A stretch of DNA of 15,797 nucleotides from AC-50 sp035640455 (GTDB taxonomy: Bacteria > Actinomycetota > Thermoleophilia > Gaiellales > Gaiellaceae): the NCBI GenBank assembly GCA_035640455.1, contig DASQWB010000061.1, positions 1 through 15,797 of the forward strand. The letters run 5' to 3'. Each line of letters opens with the position of its first letter. Position 1 is the stretch's first letter. The notes beneath the pieces were generated by a model, which saw only the letters and a list, made by a program, of their open reading frames with translations, did no database searches and was not told the DNA's origin. Position numbers and translations under genes: made by a program. Positions 6,187 to 12,639 of this stretch are shown here, one piece after another.

Positions 6187-6192
6187 AGATAG

Positions 6193-6669
6193 ATGGCCAC
6201 GCTTGTACGGTTCCGCGAGCCCTTCCGTGAGATCGCGGCCCTCCAGAACGAGATGACGCGCCTGATGGGCGGGCTCCTCGAGGGGAACGGCCGCACCAAC
6301 CAGGCTTGGGCTCCCGCCGTCGACGTGTGGGAGACCGAGAACGAGATCGTCTACGCGTTCGACCTGCCGGGCATCGCCGAGGACAAGATCTCGGTCGAGC
6401 TCGAGGACAACGCGCTGACCGTGAGCGGCGAGCGCGAGCGCACCGAGGAGGTCTCGGGCGAGCGCTTCTACCGGTTCGAGCGCCGCTTCGGCACGTTCAC
6501 GCGCACGATCGGCCTGCCGCAGGGCACCGACGAGAGCTCGATCAAGGCCGACTACAAGGACGGCGTGCTCGAGATCCACATCGCGAAGCCCGAGGAGCCG
6601 AAGCCGCGCCGGATCCAGGTCGGTTCCGGCTCGCAGACGACGATCGAGGGCTCGAAGAGCGAGAAGTAG
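6193..6669 (+). CDS. Hsp20/alpha-crystallin family small heat-shock protein
   Basis: The 158-residue protein has a short N-terminal arm (FREPFREIAALQNEMTRLM), an alpha-crystallin domain at about 39-138 beginning WAPAVDVWETENEIVYAFDL, and a C-terminal tail. Family marks are DLPGIAEDKISVELEDNALT, the FxRxFGTFTRTIGLP segment, and GVLEIHIAKPE near residue 130, the A/G-x-L motif. The tail holds RRIQVG, a possible I-x-V oligomerisation motif. Small heat-shock proteins form large oligomers that hold unfolding proteins for refolding by ATP-dependent chaperones. The gene is monocistronic: own promoter, strong ribosome site and a terminator right after it. Confidence 0.95.
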   Translation: MATLVRFREPFREIAALQNEMTRLMGGLLEGNGRTNQAWAPAVDVWETENEIVYAFDLPGIAEDKISVELEDNALTVSGERERTEEVSGERFYRFERRFGTFTRTIGLPQGTDESSIKADYKDGVLEIHIAKPEEPKPRRIQVGSGSQTTIEGSKSEK

Positions 6670-6695
6670 CTTCGACTCTCGACATCACGCAGTTG

Positions 6696-6727
6696 GAGGG
6701 CGGCCACGAGCCGCCCTCGGTCTTTCT
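6696..6727 (+). terminator. Intrinsic terminator of hsp20
   Basis: GAGGGCGGC (6696-6704) and GCCGCCCTC (6710-6718) form a perfect 9-bp stem with loop CACGA, followed by GGTCTTTCT, a U-rich tail. It is the best classical terminator in the window. Confidence 0.85.
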
Positions 6728-6761
6728 ACGATCCGAGCACCGCTTGCGGGTGCCGTCATCA

Positions 6762-6788
6762 GGACGCGTGGGCTTCGCCCATGCGTCC
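6762..6788 (+). terminator. Second hairpin downstream of hsp20
   Basis: GGACGCGTGGGC (6762-6773) pairs with GCCCATGCGTCC (6777-6788) through 12 bp including one G-T, with a 3-nt loop. It could be a back-up terminator isolating the macrodomain gene from hsp20. Confidence 0.5.
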
Positions 6789-6828
6789 GTCTGAACCGAA
6801 CGGTCGAGCCGTCCGGACGTCAACCGCC

Positions 6829-6834
6829 TAGGAT
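6829..6834 (+). promoter_or_regulatory. Candidate -10 box of the macrodomain gene
   Basis: TAGGAT ends 7 nt before the ATG at 6842. It may be a -10 element for a nearly leaderless transcript, or the internal AGGA may act as a weak ribosome site. No clear -35 is seen. Confidence 0.35.
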
Positions 6835-6841
6835 CGACCCA

Positions 6842-7333
6842 ATGGAGCTCGAGGTTGTCGAAGGCGACATCACGCAGCTCGACGTCGACGCGATCGCGAA
6901 CGCCGCGAACGACCGCCTCTGGATGGGCGCGGGCGTCGCCGGTGCGATCAAGCACGCGGGTGGCGCGGAGATCGAGCGCGAGGCGGTCGCGAAGGGTCCG
7001 ATCCCGGTCGGCGAGGCGGTGGCGACGGGAGCCGGGGCGCTGCGCGCGCGGTGGGTCGTCCACGGCGCCGTGATGGGCCAGGACCTGCGGACGAACGCCG
7101 ACCTCGTCCGCAGGACGACGGCGAGCTGCCTGCGCGTCGCCGACGAGCTCGGCGCCTCGTCGCTCGCCCTGCCCGCGTTCGGGACGGGCGTCGGCGGCTT
7201 TCCGCTCGCGGAGTGCGCGCGGCTCATGGTCGGGGAGGCGCGTCGCTTCGAGCCGCGCTCGCTTCGCCGCGTCGTCTTCGCCGTCTTCGGCGACGAGGCC
7301 CGGGAAGTGTTCGAGAGCGCGCTCAGCGGGTGA
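6842..7333 (+). CDS. Macrodomain protein (ADP-ribose binding or hydrolysing)
   Basis: The 163-residue product is a single macrodomain. It has VVEGDITQLDVDAIANAAN (5-23) with the GDI and NAAN ligand contacts, then MGAGVAGAIKHAGG (28-41), the glycine-rich distal-phosphate loop, and PAFGTGVGGFPLAEC (111-125), the second phosphate loop. The usual GGGV of MacroD-like enzymes is GAGV here. Relatives bind ADP-ribose and some remove it from proteins, nucleic acids or O-acetyl-ADP-ribose; which applies here cannot be told. No ADP-ribosyltransferase is encoded nearby. The gene converges on carbamate kinase with an 11-bp overlap of the two 3' ends. Confidence 0.92.
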   Translation: MELEVVEGDITQLDVDAIANAANDRLWMGAGVAGAIKHAGGAEIEREAVAKGPIPVGEAVATGAGALRARWVVHGAVMGQDLRTNADLVRRTTASCLRVADELGASSLALPAFGTGVGGFPLAECARLMVGEARRFEPRSLRRVVFAVFGDEAREVFESALSG

Positions 7334-8231
7334 TGCGGGTGCCGGCGCGGCCGCCGAGCGCCTCGGCGAGCGCTTCGGGTGAGGTCACGAGCGCCTCGCC
7401 GCCCGTCTCGCTCACGAACGCGAGCGAGGCCTCGACCTTCGGCCGCATCGAGCCCCCGGGGAGATCGGGCAGGAGCGCCTTTGCCCGGTCGGCGTCGAGC
7501 CTCGGTAGCGCCTCCTCTGCCGCGCCGCCGAAGTCGCGATAGACGGCGTCCTCGGCAGTCAGGATCACGAGCCGCTCCGCGCCGAGCGCGATCGCGAGGA
7601 GCGCCGAGGCCCAGTCCTTGTCGATCACGGCGTCGACGCCGCGCAGCTGGCCGCCGCGCGCGACGACCGGGACGCCGCCGCCGCCGCATGCGATCGCGAG
7701 GGTGCCGGCCTCGAGGAGCGTCCTGATCGGGTCGAGTTCGACGATGTCGAGCGGGCGCGGCGACGGCACGACGCGGCGGTAGCCGCGGCCGGAGTCGGAG
7801 ACGATCCGCCAGCCGCGCTCCCGTTCCAGCCGCTCCGCCTCGGCTTGCGAGTAGAAGGGGCCGATCGGCTTCGTCGGGTCGGAGAAGGCGGGATCGTCGC
7901 CGTCGACGCGGACGTGCGTGAGCACGCAGGCGACCGGCCGCTCGACGATGCCGCGGAGCTCGGCGGCGATGAGCGCCCCGATCTCCGCCTGCGTCTCGGC
8001 GACCGCGAGCCAAAGAGGATGCGGCGGGACCTCGTCCGCGGCACGCTCCTGGCGCAGCAGCATCTGCCCGACCTGGGGGCCGTTCCCGTGCGTGAGGACG
8101 ACCCGCGGCTCCTCGAAGAGCGGCACGAGCTCCGGCAGCGCGCGGCGGAGGTTCGTGAGCTGCTCGGCCGCCGTCCCGCGCTCGTTCTCGCGCGTGAGGG
8201 CGTTCCCGCCCAGCGCGACGACCGCCGTCAC
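7323..8231 (-). CDS. arcC: Carbamate kinase
   Basis: From GTG 8231 the product has 302 residues, the normal length. The amino-acid-kinase fold motifs are all present: VALGGNAL (5-12), VLTHGNGPQVG (45-55), the family signature PTKPIGPFYSQAEAE (119-133), ACGGGGVPVV (181-190), DKDWASALLA (204-213), LTAEDAVY (224-231) and the C-terminal GSMRPKVEA (260-268). The enzyme interconverts ATP plus carbamate and ADP plus carbamoyl phosphate, in vivo usually making ATP. The frame continues to 8309, but the extra part covers intergenic palindromes and homologues start at VTAVVALGGN, so GTG 8231 is preferred; no good ribosome site is seen. It lies behind the COG2403-like gene, separated by a structured 106-bp gap. 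No arginine deiminase is visible. Confidence 0.94.
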   Translation of the reverse strand: MTAVVALGGNALTRENERGTAAEQLTNLRRALPELVPLFEEPRVVLTHGNGPQVGQMLLRQERAADEVPPHPLWLAVAETQAEIGALIAAELRGIVERPVACVLTHVRVDGDDPAFSDPTKPIGPFYSQAEAERLERERGWRIVSDSGRGYRRVVPSPRPLDIVELDPIRTLLEAGTLAIACGGGGVPVVARGGQLRGVDAVIDKDWASALLAIALGAERLVILTAEDAVYRDFGGAAEEALPRLDADRAKALLPDLPGGSMRPKVEASLAFVSETGGEALVTSPEALAEALGGRAGTRITR

Positions 8232-8247
8232 CCGCGCACCGGGCCGG

Positions 8248-8285
8248 TCACGGCTCGCGCCTGGCGGAGCCAGGCTCCGCCGTGA
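8248..8285 (-). terminator. Long hairpin in the gap before carbamate kinase
   Basis: TCACGGC (8248-8254) pairs with GCCGTGA (8279-8285). Inside lie GCCTGGC (8259-8265) and GCCAGGC (8269-8275). Alternatively 8263-8281 forms a perfect 19-nt palindrome of GGCGGAGCC around one A. A further small hairpin ATGCC/GGCAT follows at 8291-8304. It could end transcription from the upstream gene, or be a leader structure of arcC. Confidence 0.5.
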
Positions 8286-8337
8286 CCCGAATGCCTTCCG
8301 GCATCGCACCGCCAGCGACGCCGCGGGAGCCCGGGTT

Positions 8338-9681
8338 TCACGCCACCGGCGTGGGCGCGCCGACGAGGCCGTGCTCGGCGAGCACGTCCCCGAGGGTCGG
8401 CTCGCCGATCTCCTGCAGCCGGTACGTGACGCGGAGCGCCGGCTTGTCGAGCTCGATCAGGCGCCGCAGGTCGATCGGCGTCCCGATGAGGACGAGATCG
8501 GCGTCGGAGCGGGCGATCGTCTCGCGCAGCTCCTCCATCTGGCGCCGGCCGTAGCCCATCGCGGGCAGGAGCGCGCCGACGTGCGGGTAGGCCTCGAACG
8601 TCTCGGCGATCGAGCCGACGGCGAAGGGTCGCGGATCGACGAGCTCCGCGGCGCTGCTCGCCTTCGCCGCGAGCACGGCCGCGCCGTAGGTCATCTCGCC
8701 GTGGGTGAGCGTCGGCCCGTCCTCGACGGCGAGGACGCGCTTGCCGGCGATCTCCGCCGCGTCGCCCTCGACATGGAACGGCGAGGCCGCGAGCACGATC
8801 TGCGCGTCCTCGTTGTGCGTCCGGATCGAGTCGAGCACCGCGTCGACGCCCTCCTGCGAGGCGCTGTCCACCTTGTTCACGACGCAGACGTCGGCCATGC
8901 GGAGATTCGTCTCGCCCGGGTGGTAGCGAAGCTCGTGCCCGGGCCGGTGCGGGTCGACGACGACGACGTGGAGGTTCGGCTTGATGAACGGCGTGTCGTT
9001 GTTGCCGCCGTCCCAGAGGACGACGTCGGCCTCCTGCTCGGCGCGGTCGAGGATCGCCGCGTAGTCGATCCCGGCGAAGACGAGGTTGCCTTCGGCCAGG
9101 TGCGGCTCGTACTCCTCCCGCTCCTCGATCGTCGCGTCGGCCGCGTCGAGGTCCTCGTAGTGCTCGAAGCGCTGCACGGCTTGGGCGGCGAGGTCGCCGT
9201 AGGGCATCGGGTGGCGCAGCACTGCGACGCGCTTGCCGGCCTCGCGGAGGAGCTCGGCGACGCCCCGGGTCGTCTGGCTCTTGCCCGCGCCGGTGCGCAC
9301 CGCGCAGACGGCGACGACCGGCTTCGACGAGGTGAGCATCGTCTGCCGCGGCGAGAGCAGGCGGTACGAGGCGCCGGCGGCGAGCGCGCGGGAGCCGACG
9401 TGCATGACGTGCTCGTGCGTCACGTCGGAGTACGCGAAGACGACCTCGTCGACGGCGTAGCGCGAGATCGCGCGCTCGAGGTCGGCCTCGGGCCAGATCG
9501 GGATCCCGTCCGGATAGAGCTCGCCCGCGAGCTCGGCCGGGTACACGCGGCCGTCGATGTTCGGGATCTGCGTCGCCGTGAAGCCGACGACCTCGAACTC
9601 CTCGCGGCCGCGGTAGACGAGGTTGAAGTTGTGGAAGTCGCGCCCGGCCGCGCCGGCGATGAGCACTCGAGTCCTGTTCAT
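8338..9681 (-). CDS. COG2403 GTPase / cyclic 2,3-diphosphoglycerate synthase-like protein
   Basis: The 447-residue protein opens with a Rossmann-like segment (MNRTRVLIAGAAGRDFHNFN), then carries a P-loop AVRTGAGKSQTTRG (127-140, with GAGKS 131-135). Further marks are VLWDGGNNDTPF (221-232), ETNLRMADVCVVNKVD (257-272) and PHVGALLPAMGYG (366-378). This combination matches the family annotated as COG2403 predicted GTPase or cyclic 2,3-diphosphoglycerate synthase, known biochemically from hyperthermophilic methanogens, where it makes an intracellular thermoprotectant from 2,3-diphosphoglycerate. Bacterial members are of unproven function. Length fits the family. The ATG lacks a Shine-Dalgarno but has TAAGCT 6 nt upstream. 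Carbamate kinase lies next on the same strand, so the two may be functionally linked. Confidence 0.85.
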   Translation of the reverse strand: MNRTRVLIAGAAGRDFHNFNLVYRGREEFEVVGFTATQIPNIDGRVYPAELAGELYPDGIPIWPEADLERAISRYAVDEVVFAYSDVTHEHVMHVGSRALAAGASYRLLSPRQTMLTSSKPVVAVCAVRTGAGKSQTTRGVAELLREAGKRVAVLRHPMPYGDLAAQAVQRFEHYEDLDAADATIEEREEYEPHLAEGNLVFAGIDYAAILDRAEQEADVVLWDGGNNDTPFIKPNLHVVVVDPHRPGHELRYHPGETNLRMADVCVVNKVDSASQEGVDAVLDSIRTHNEDAQIVLAASPFHVEGDAAEIAGKRVLAVEDGPTLTHGEMTYGAAVLAAKASSAAELVDPRPFAVGSIAETFEAYPHVGALLPAMGYGRRQMEELRETIARSDADLVLIGTPIDLRRLIELDKPALRVTYRLQEIGEPTLGDVLAEHGLVGAPTPVA

Positions 9682-9687
9682 GAATAG

Positions 9688-9693
9688 AGCTTA
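9688..9693 (-). promoter_or_regulatory. Candidate -10 box of the COG2403-like gene
   Basis: TAAGCT on the minus strand ends 6 nt before the ATG at 9681, as expected for a leaderless transcript. No ribosome site is present. Confidence 0.3.
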
Positions 9694-9720
9694 TGCAGCG
9701 GTGAGGATGCTGCCTAGCGC

Positions 9721-10110
9721 CTAGCGCCTGCCGCGTGAGGCGGCGAGGAAGACGGCGAGGTCGTGGAGTTGCTGCGAGCCGAGGTCGTACCTCGGCATGA
9801 CGCGGTTTCCGAACTTCTCCGGCTCGGCGACGTACGCCTCGAAGAAGCGGACGCCTTGCCCGCGTCGGCCGATCGCCGTGAGGTCGCCGGGCTGGGATCC
9901 GCCACCGAGATATCCATGGCAGGCGAGGCAGCCGCTCGTTGCGAAGACCTTCGCGCCGGCGACGGCGTGTGGGTTGTCGGCGAAGCCCTCTGCACGTGCC
10001 CAGCGCGCGACGACGGAGTCGACCCGGATGGTCACCGTCACCCTCGTCTTGTGCTCGTGACGACAGCCGGCGGCGAGCGCCGTGGCGAGGACGAGGACGA
10101 GAGCCGTTAC
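9721..10110 (-). CDS. Lipoprotein class I cytochrome c, without a canonical start codon
   Basis: The frame encodes TALVLVLATALAAGCRHEH, a signal peptide with lipobox LAAGC, then a short linker and a cytochrome c domain. The domain has AKVFATSGCLACHG with the C-x2-CH haem site (Cys61, Cys64, His65) and NRVMPRYDLGSQQLHDLAVF, where Met105 is the probable axial ligand and the last helix follows. The product, about 129 residues, would be a membrane-anchored one-haem electron carrier. The expected start overlaps the peptidase stop: the sequence there is GTAA, where GTA would have to initiate. No ATG, GTG or TTG occurs in frame close upstream, and starting at the next GTG downstream would lose the signal peptide. 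Either a mutated start, an unusual one, or a base error. The end is certain. Confidence 0.7.
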   Translation of the reverse strand, partial: VTALVLVLATALAAGCRHEHKTRVTVTIRVDSVVARWARAEGFADNPHAVAGAKVFATSGCLACHGYLGGGSQPGDLTAIGRRGQGVRFFEAYVAEPEKFGNRVMPRYDLGSQQLHDLAVFLAASRGRR

Positions 10111-11597
10111 GCGCGTGTCTCGCGGATGATGTCCGCGACCGACTCCATCTCGACCGCGGCGCCGGTCACCTCGCGGAGCATCTCGTCCGCCGTCAGCCGC
10201 TGCCCCTCGCCCCAGAGCTCGCGCAGGAGGGAGCCGGCGTTGCGGTCGGCGAACCACGTGCGGCCGAACTTCTCGCGCAGGAACGTCCGCATCTGCGCCT
10301 CGAACGCCCACGAGCGCAGGTAGGCGGTGACGTAGAAGCCGGAGTCGATGTCGGAAAGGTAGTCGGCGGCGCTCGGCTCGATCTTCAGCGCGTCGCCGAG
10401 CAGCTCGACGTAGCGCGGCGCGAGCTGCGTCACATCCTCGGCGGCGTGGAACTCGAGCTCGTACAGGAGCTTCGCGCAGTAGCGGCGCACGAAGTAAAGG
10501 AGCCCGGTCGCGCCCTCGCGGGAAAATTGGTCGGGGCGCGGGAAGTCGAGCCGGCGCGTGAGCCACGCGGGCTCGTCGGTCAGGTGCTGGAGCAGCATCG
10601 CCCAGCCCTCGGTGACGGCGTTGTCGCCGAGGCGGCGGTCTTCCACGGCCAGGTCGGGCGAGGTGTTCGCGAAGTGCTCCGTATGGCCGGCCTCGTGGAA
10701 GAGCGCGCGCCAGTCGTCGGGGCCCCCGATCGGCTGGATGACGAGCATCACGCGGTCGGGCACCTCGATCGGTGCGCAGAACGCGCGCGGCGTCTTCCGC
10801 GGCCGCTCCTCGAGGTCGAGGTGGACGTTCTCCTGCGCGCGCAGGTCGATCCCGAGGTCGGAGAGCGTCGCCTCGAGAGCCGGCAGCATCTTGTCCTTCG
10901 GGAAGGCCGGATCCCACATCGGCGCCCGGAAGACGCGCGCCACGTCCCAGCGCTTCATCTCGGCGAGGCCGATGCCGACGCGGTCGCGAAAGAGCCGGTC
11001 GGCCGACTCCTCGTACAGCCGCTCCGTGGAGTCGAGGAAGGTCCGGCACTGGTCGGCGAGCTCGTCGAGCTCGAAGCCGAACTTCCGGTACAGGTCGACG
11101 TGCGTCGTCGCCCCGAGCTCGCGGACGGCCCGCTGCTCGACCTGCGCCGCCTCGACCTGGATGGGGTTCAGGCGCTCCTCGACGATCTCGACCCGCACCT
11201 CGTCGAGCCGCTCGCGGCGGGCGCGGTCGGGCTCGTTGGCGAGCGTGGGCCGGATCATCCGGTACGGGATCGTCTGGCCGTCGACGTCCACCTCCAGTTC
11301 GGCCTCGAGCATCGCCGCCCGCTCCGCGTACTCGCGCGTCAGGTCGCCGAGATAGCCCTCGCAGGCGAAGCGCCAGAGCTCGCGCACGCCGCGGCCGCCG
11401 TTCACGGCGAGGCCGATCGACTGCGCCTTCTCGAGGCGCGTCAGGTCGGCGTGCCGCTCGTAGATCGGCGCGAGCTCGAAGCTCTCCTTGAGACCGGCGT
11501 AGTGGAGGTAGTACTCCTCGTCGAGCTCGGCGATGAATCGGTCGGCTTGCTCGCGGTAGGTGTCGAGCTCGCGGTCGGAGGGAGGAGCGGGAGGCAT
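10107..11597 (-). CDS. M3-like zinc metallopeptidase (gluzincin)
   Basis: The 496-residue protein is mostly helical. WRALFHEAGHTEHFAN (297-311) contains the zinc site HEAGH (301-305), and AVTEGWAMLLQHL supplies the third ligand, Glu330. Upstream segments such as HLDLEERPRKTPRAFCAPIEVP and downstream GFYVTAYLRSWAFEAQMR resemble the M3 oligopeptidase/M32 fold, where a helical cage admits short peptides. It has no signal peptide, so it is probably cytoplasmic. Length is shorter than classical oligoendopeptidase F (about 600), matching an uncharacterised subgroup. ATG 11597 is the only good start; a TATCCT box lies 10 nt upstream and overlaps the box of the divergent yjbQ gene. Its stop overlaps the start region of the cytochrome gene. 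Confidence 0.85.
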   Translation of the reverse strand: MPPAPPSDRELDTYREQADRFIAELDEEYYLHYAGLKESFELAPIYERHADLTRLEKAQSIGLAVNGGRGVRELWRFACEGYLGDLTREYAERAAMLEAELEVDVDGQTIPYRMIRPTLANEPDRARRERLDEVRVEIVEERLNPIQVEAAQVEQRAVRELGATTHVDLYRKFGFELDELADQCRTFLDSTERLYEESADRLFRDRVGIGLAEMKRWDVARVFRAPMWDPAFPKDKMLPALEATLSDLGIDLRAQENVHLDLEERPRKTPRAFCAPIEVPDRVMLVIQPIGGPDDWRALFHEAGHTEHFANTSPDLAVEDRRLGDNAVTEGWAMLLQHLTDEPAWLTRRLDFPRPDQFSREGATGLLYFVRRYCAKLLYELEFHAAEDVTQLAPRYVELLGDALKIEPSAADYLSDIDSGFYVTAYLRSWAFEAQMRTFLREKFGRTWFADRNAGSLLRELWGEGQRLTADEMLREVTGAAVEMESVADIIRETRA

Positions 11598-11606
11598 CGG
11601 GTTCCG

Positions 11607-11613
11607 TAGGATA
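11607..11613. promoter_or_regulatory. Overlapping divergent -10 boxes of the peptidase and YjbQ genes
   Basis: Only 23 bp lie between the two start codons. TAGGAT (11607-11612, plus) ends 8 nt before the yjbQ ATG, and TATCCT (11613-11608, minus) ends 10 nt before the peptidase ATG. The same seven bases would serve both directions, with nearly leaderless transcripts. Confidence 0.45.
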
Positions 11614-11620
11614 CTCCTGC

Positions 11621-12016
11621 ATGCGTCAGATCGAACTTCGCACGGAGCGGAAGACGCAGCTCCTCGAGATCACCGACCGCGTGCAGGAGGCGCTCGAGCC
11701 CGCCGACGGTGCGGCGGCGGCACTCGTCTACGTGCCGCACACGACGGCCGGCGTGACGATCAACGAGGACGCCGACCCGGTGCTCGCCCAGGACATCGAG
11801 GCGGCGATGGAGCGGATCGTCGAGGAGGGGTGGGGGCGGCACGTCGACGCCGACGGGCCGAACGCGCCCTCGCACATCCGGGCCTCGCTGATCAGCCCGC
11901 AGGTGCTCGTCCCGCTCGACGGGGGGCGCCTCGCGCTCGGCCGCTGGCAGGGCATCTTCTTCTGCGAGTTCGACGGGGCGCGCCAGCGCAAGGTCTACGT
12001 CACGCCGCTGGCCTAG
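11621..12016 (+). CDS. yjbQ: YjbQ family protein (UPF0047, secondary thiamine-phosphate synthase)
   Basis: The 131-residue product matches the family from end to end. Marks are YVPHTTAGVTINEDADPVL (37-55), NAPSHIRASLISP (81-93) and ALGRWQGIFFCEFDG (105-119), ending RKVYVTPLA. E. coli YjbQ has a weak thiamine-phosphate synthase activity, but the true role of the family is unsettled. His40, His75 and His85 are candidates for the conserved metal or phosphate site. Start ATG is given by the family N-terminus. There is no Shine-Dalgarno. Cytoplasmic, probably monocistronic. Confidence 0.93.
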   Translation: MRQIELRTERKTQLLEITDRVQEALEPADGAAAALVYVPHTTAGVTINEDADPVLAQDIEAAMERIVEEGWGRHVDADGPNAPSHIRASLISPQVLVPLDGGRLALGRWQGIFFCEFDGARQRKVYVTPLA

Positions 12017-12028
12017 CTAGGCGCCGCT

Positions 12029-12063
12029 CCCGACCCGCCTCGGTCATGGCCGCTGCGGTCGGG
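12029..12063. terminator. Possible terminator between YjbQ and the SigJ remnant
   Basis: CCCGACC (12029-12035) is complementary to GGTCGGG (12057-12063) across a 21-nt loop, 13 nt after the yjbQ stop. The two flanking frames converge here. The long loop and missing T-tract make this weak. Confidence 0.3.
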
Positions 12064-12107
12064 TCCCCGTGGCAGCCACCGTCGCGGAACCGTCACGGCT
12101 CGACACG

Positions 12108-12416
12108 TTAGAACGCACGAGCCCTGAGCTTCTCCGGGTCGGCGACGAGGTCGATCTCGACGATGCGGCCGCCCGCGACGGTGAAGGCGATCGCGGCGAG
12201 CAGCCGGCCCCGAGACGGGACGACGAGACCCACGGCGCCCTTGACGATCGCCGGCCGCGCGAGCGGCGCGAACGGCGCCCGGCGGGCGAGGATCTCGCGT
12301 GCGACCGCAGTCGCGCCTGCGACCGGCGGACGGGCCGGGCGGCCGGCGCCCCGGTCGGCGCGGAAGACGACCTCCGGGCCGCGCACCTCGACGAGCGCCT
12401 CGACGACGGGGCTCAC
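12108..12416 (-). pseudogene. C-terminal remnant of an ECF41/SigJ-type sigma factor (SnoaL-like domain)
   Basis: The 102-residue frame reads EVVFRADRGAGRPARPPVAG, then AVAREILARRAPFAPLARPA, VKGAVGLVVPSRGR, FTVAGGRIVEIDLVADPEKL. This is the C-terminal SnoaL-like domain that follows sigma domains 2 and 4 in ECF41 (SigJ-type) factors. The DNA-binding sigma domains, about two thirds of a normal 290-300 residue protein, are missing. The GTG at 12416 is simply the first possible start near the break. Directly beyond it, at 12422, another truncated gene begins in the opposite direction. A free regulatory domain is conceivable but a remnant is more likely. Confidence 0.75.
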
Positions 12417-12421
12417 CTGGG

Positions 12422-12622
12422 ATGGCGAAGCTCCTGCCGCTGACGCACGGCCTGGCGCTCATGCGCTACGGCCTGCTCGGGGACCCGAGCGGCCTGCACA
12501 GCATCTGGGGCCTGGGCTCGGCGAGCGGGATGGCGGCGCTGAGTCTTGTCGGGGTGGCCGTCTTCGCGGCCGCGCTCACCGCCGTCTCGATTCGCGTCTT
12601 CACGCGCTCGGCGCTGCGGTGA
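12422..12622 (+). pseudogene. C-terminal remnant of an ABC-2 type transporter permease
   Basis: The 66-residue frame reads MAKLLPLTHGLALMRYGLLG, then a short loop (SGLHSIWGLG) and a final membrane helix (MAALSLVGVAVFAAALTAVS) ending IRVFTRSALR. LPLTHGLALMRY is the conserved late segment of ABC-2 permeases (as in daunorubicin-type exporters), which precedes the last helix. The usual 240-260 residue protein lacks about its first three quarters, and no ATPase gene is present. The ATG at 12422 has no ribosome site of note. It lies 5 bp from the start of the SigJ remnant on the other strand, which suggests one deletion removed both 5' ends. Confidence 0.72.
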
Positions 12623-12626
12623 CGAC

Positions 12627-12632
12627 TACGCT
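12627..12632 (+). promoter_or_regulatory. Candidate -10 box of rlmD
   Basis: TACGCT ends 7 nt before the ATG at 12640, just after the permease remnant, with no Shine-Dalgarno between. It fits the leaderless pattern seen at several genes here. Confidence 0.3.
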
Positions 12633-12639
12633 CCGCTCC

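Noticed and set aside
5162..8231. Arginine deiminase pathway operon
   Set aside because: argF and carbamate kinase are both present, but on separate units with hsp20 and the macrodomain gene between them, and no arginine deiminase or arginine antiporter is visible.
7918..9687. A 589-codon plus-strand open frame
   Set aside because: It is a GC-rich shadow of the COG2403-like and carbamate kinase genes; its translation is rich in Arg/Val/Asp with no domain.
9713..9726. Tandem heptamer CCTAGCG twice
   Set aside because: Only two units across the cytochrome stop codon; too short to be meaningful.
9721..11622. A 633-codon open frame on the minus strand
   Set aside because: Only its last 129 codons (the cytochrome) look real. 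The rest is Arg/Pro/Ala-rich shadow of the M3-like peptidase, which lies in another frame and has clear motifs.
12163..12639. Upstream extension of the rlmD frame
   Set aside because: The added 159 residues are low-complexity Arg/Ala/Gly sequence across the two remnants; the TRAM domain begins at the ATG at 12640.
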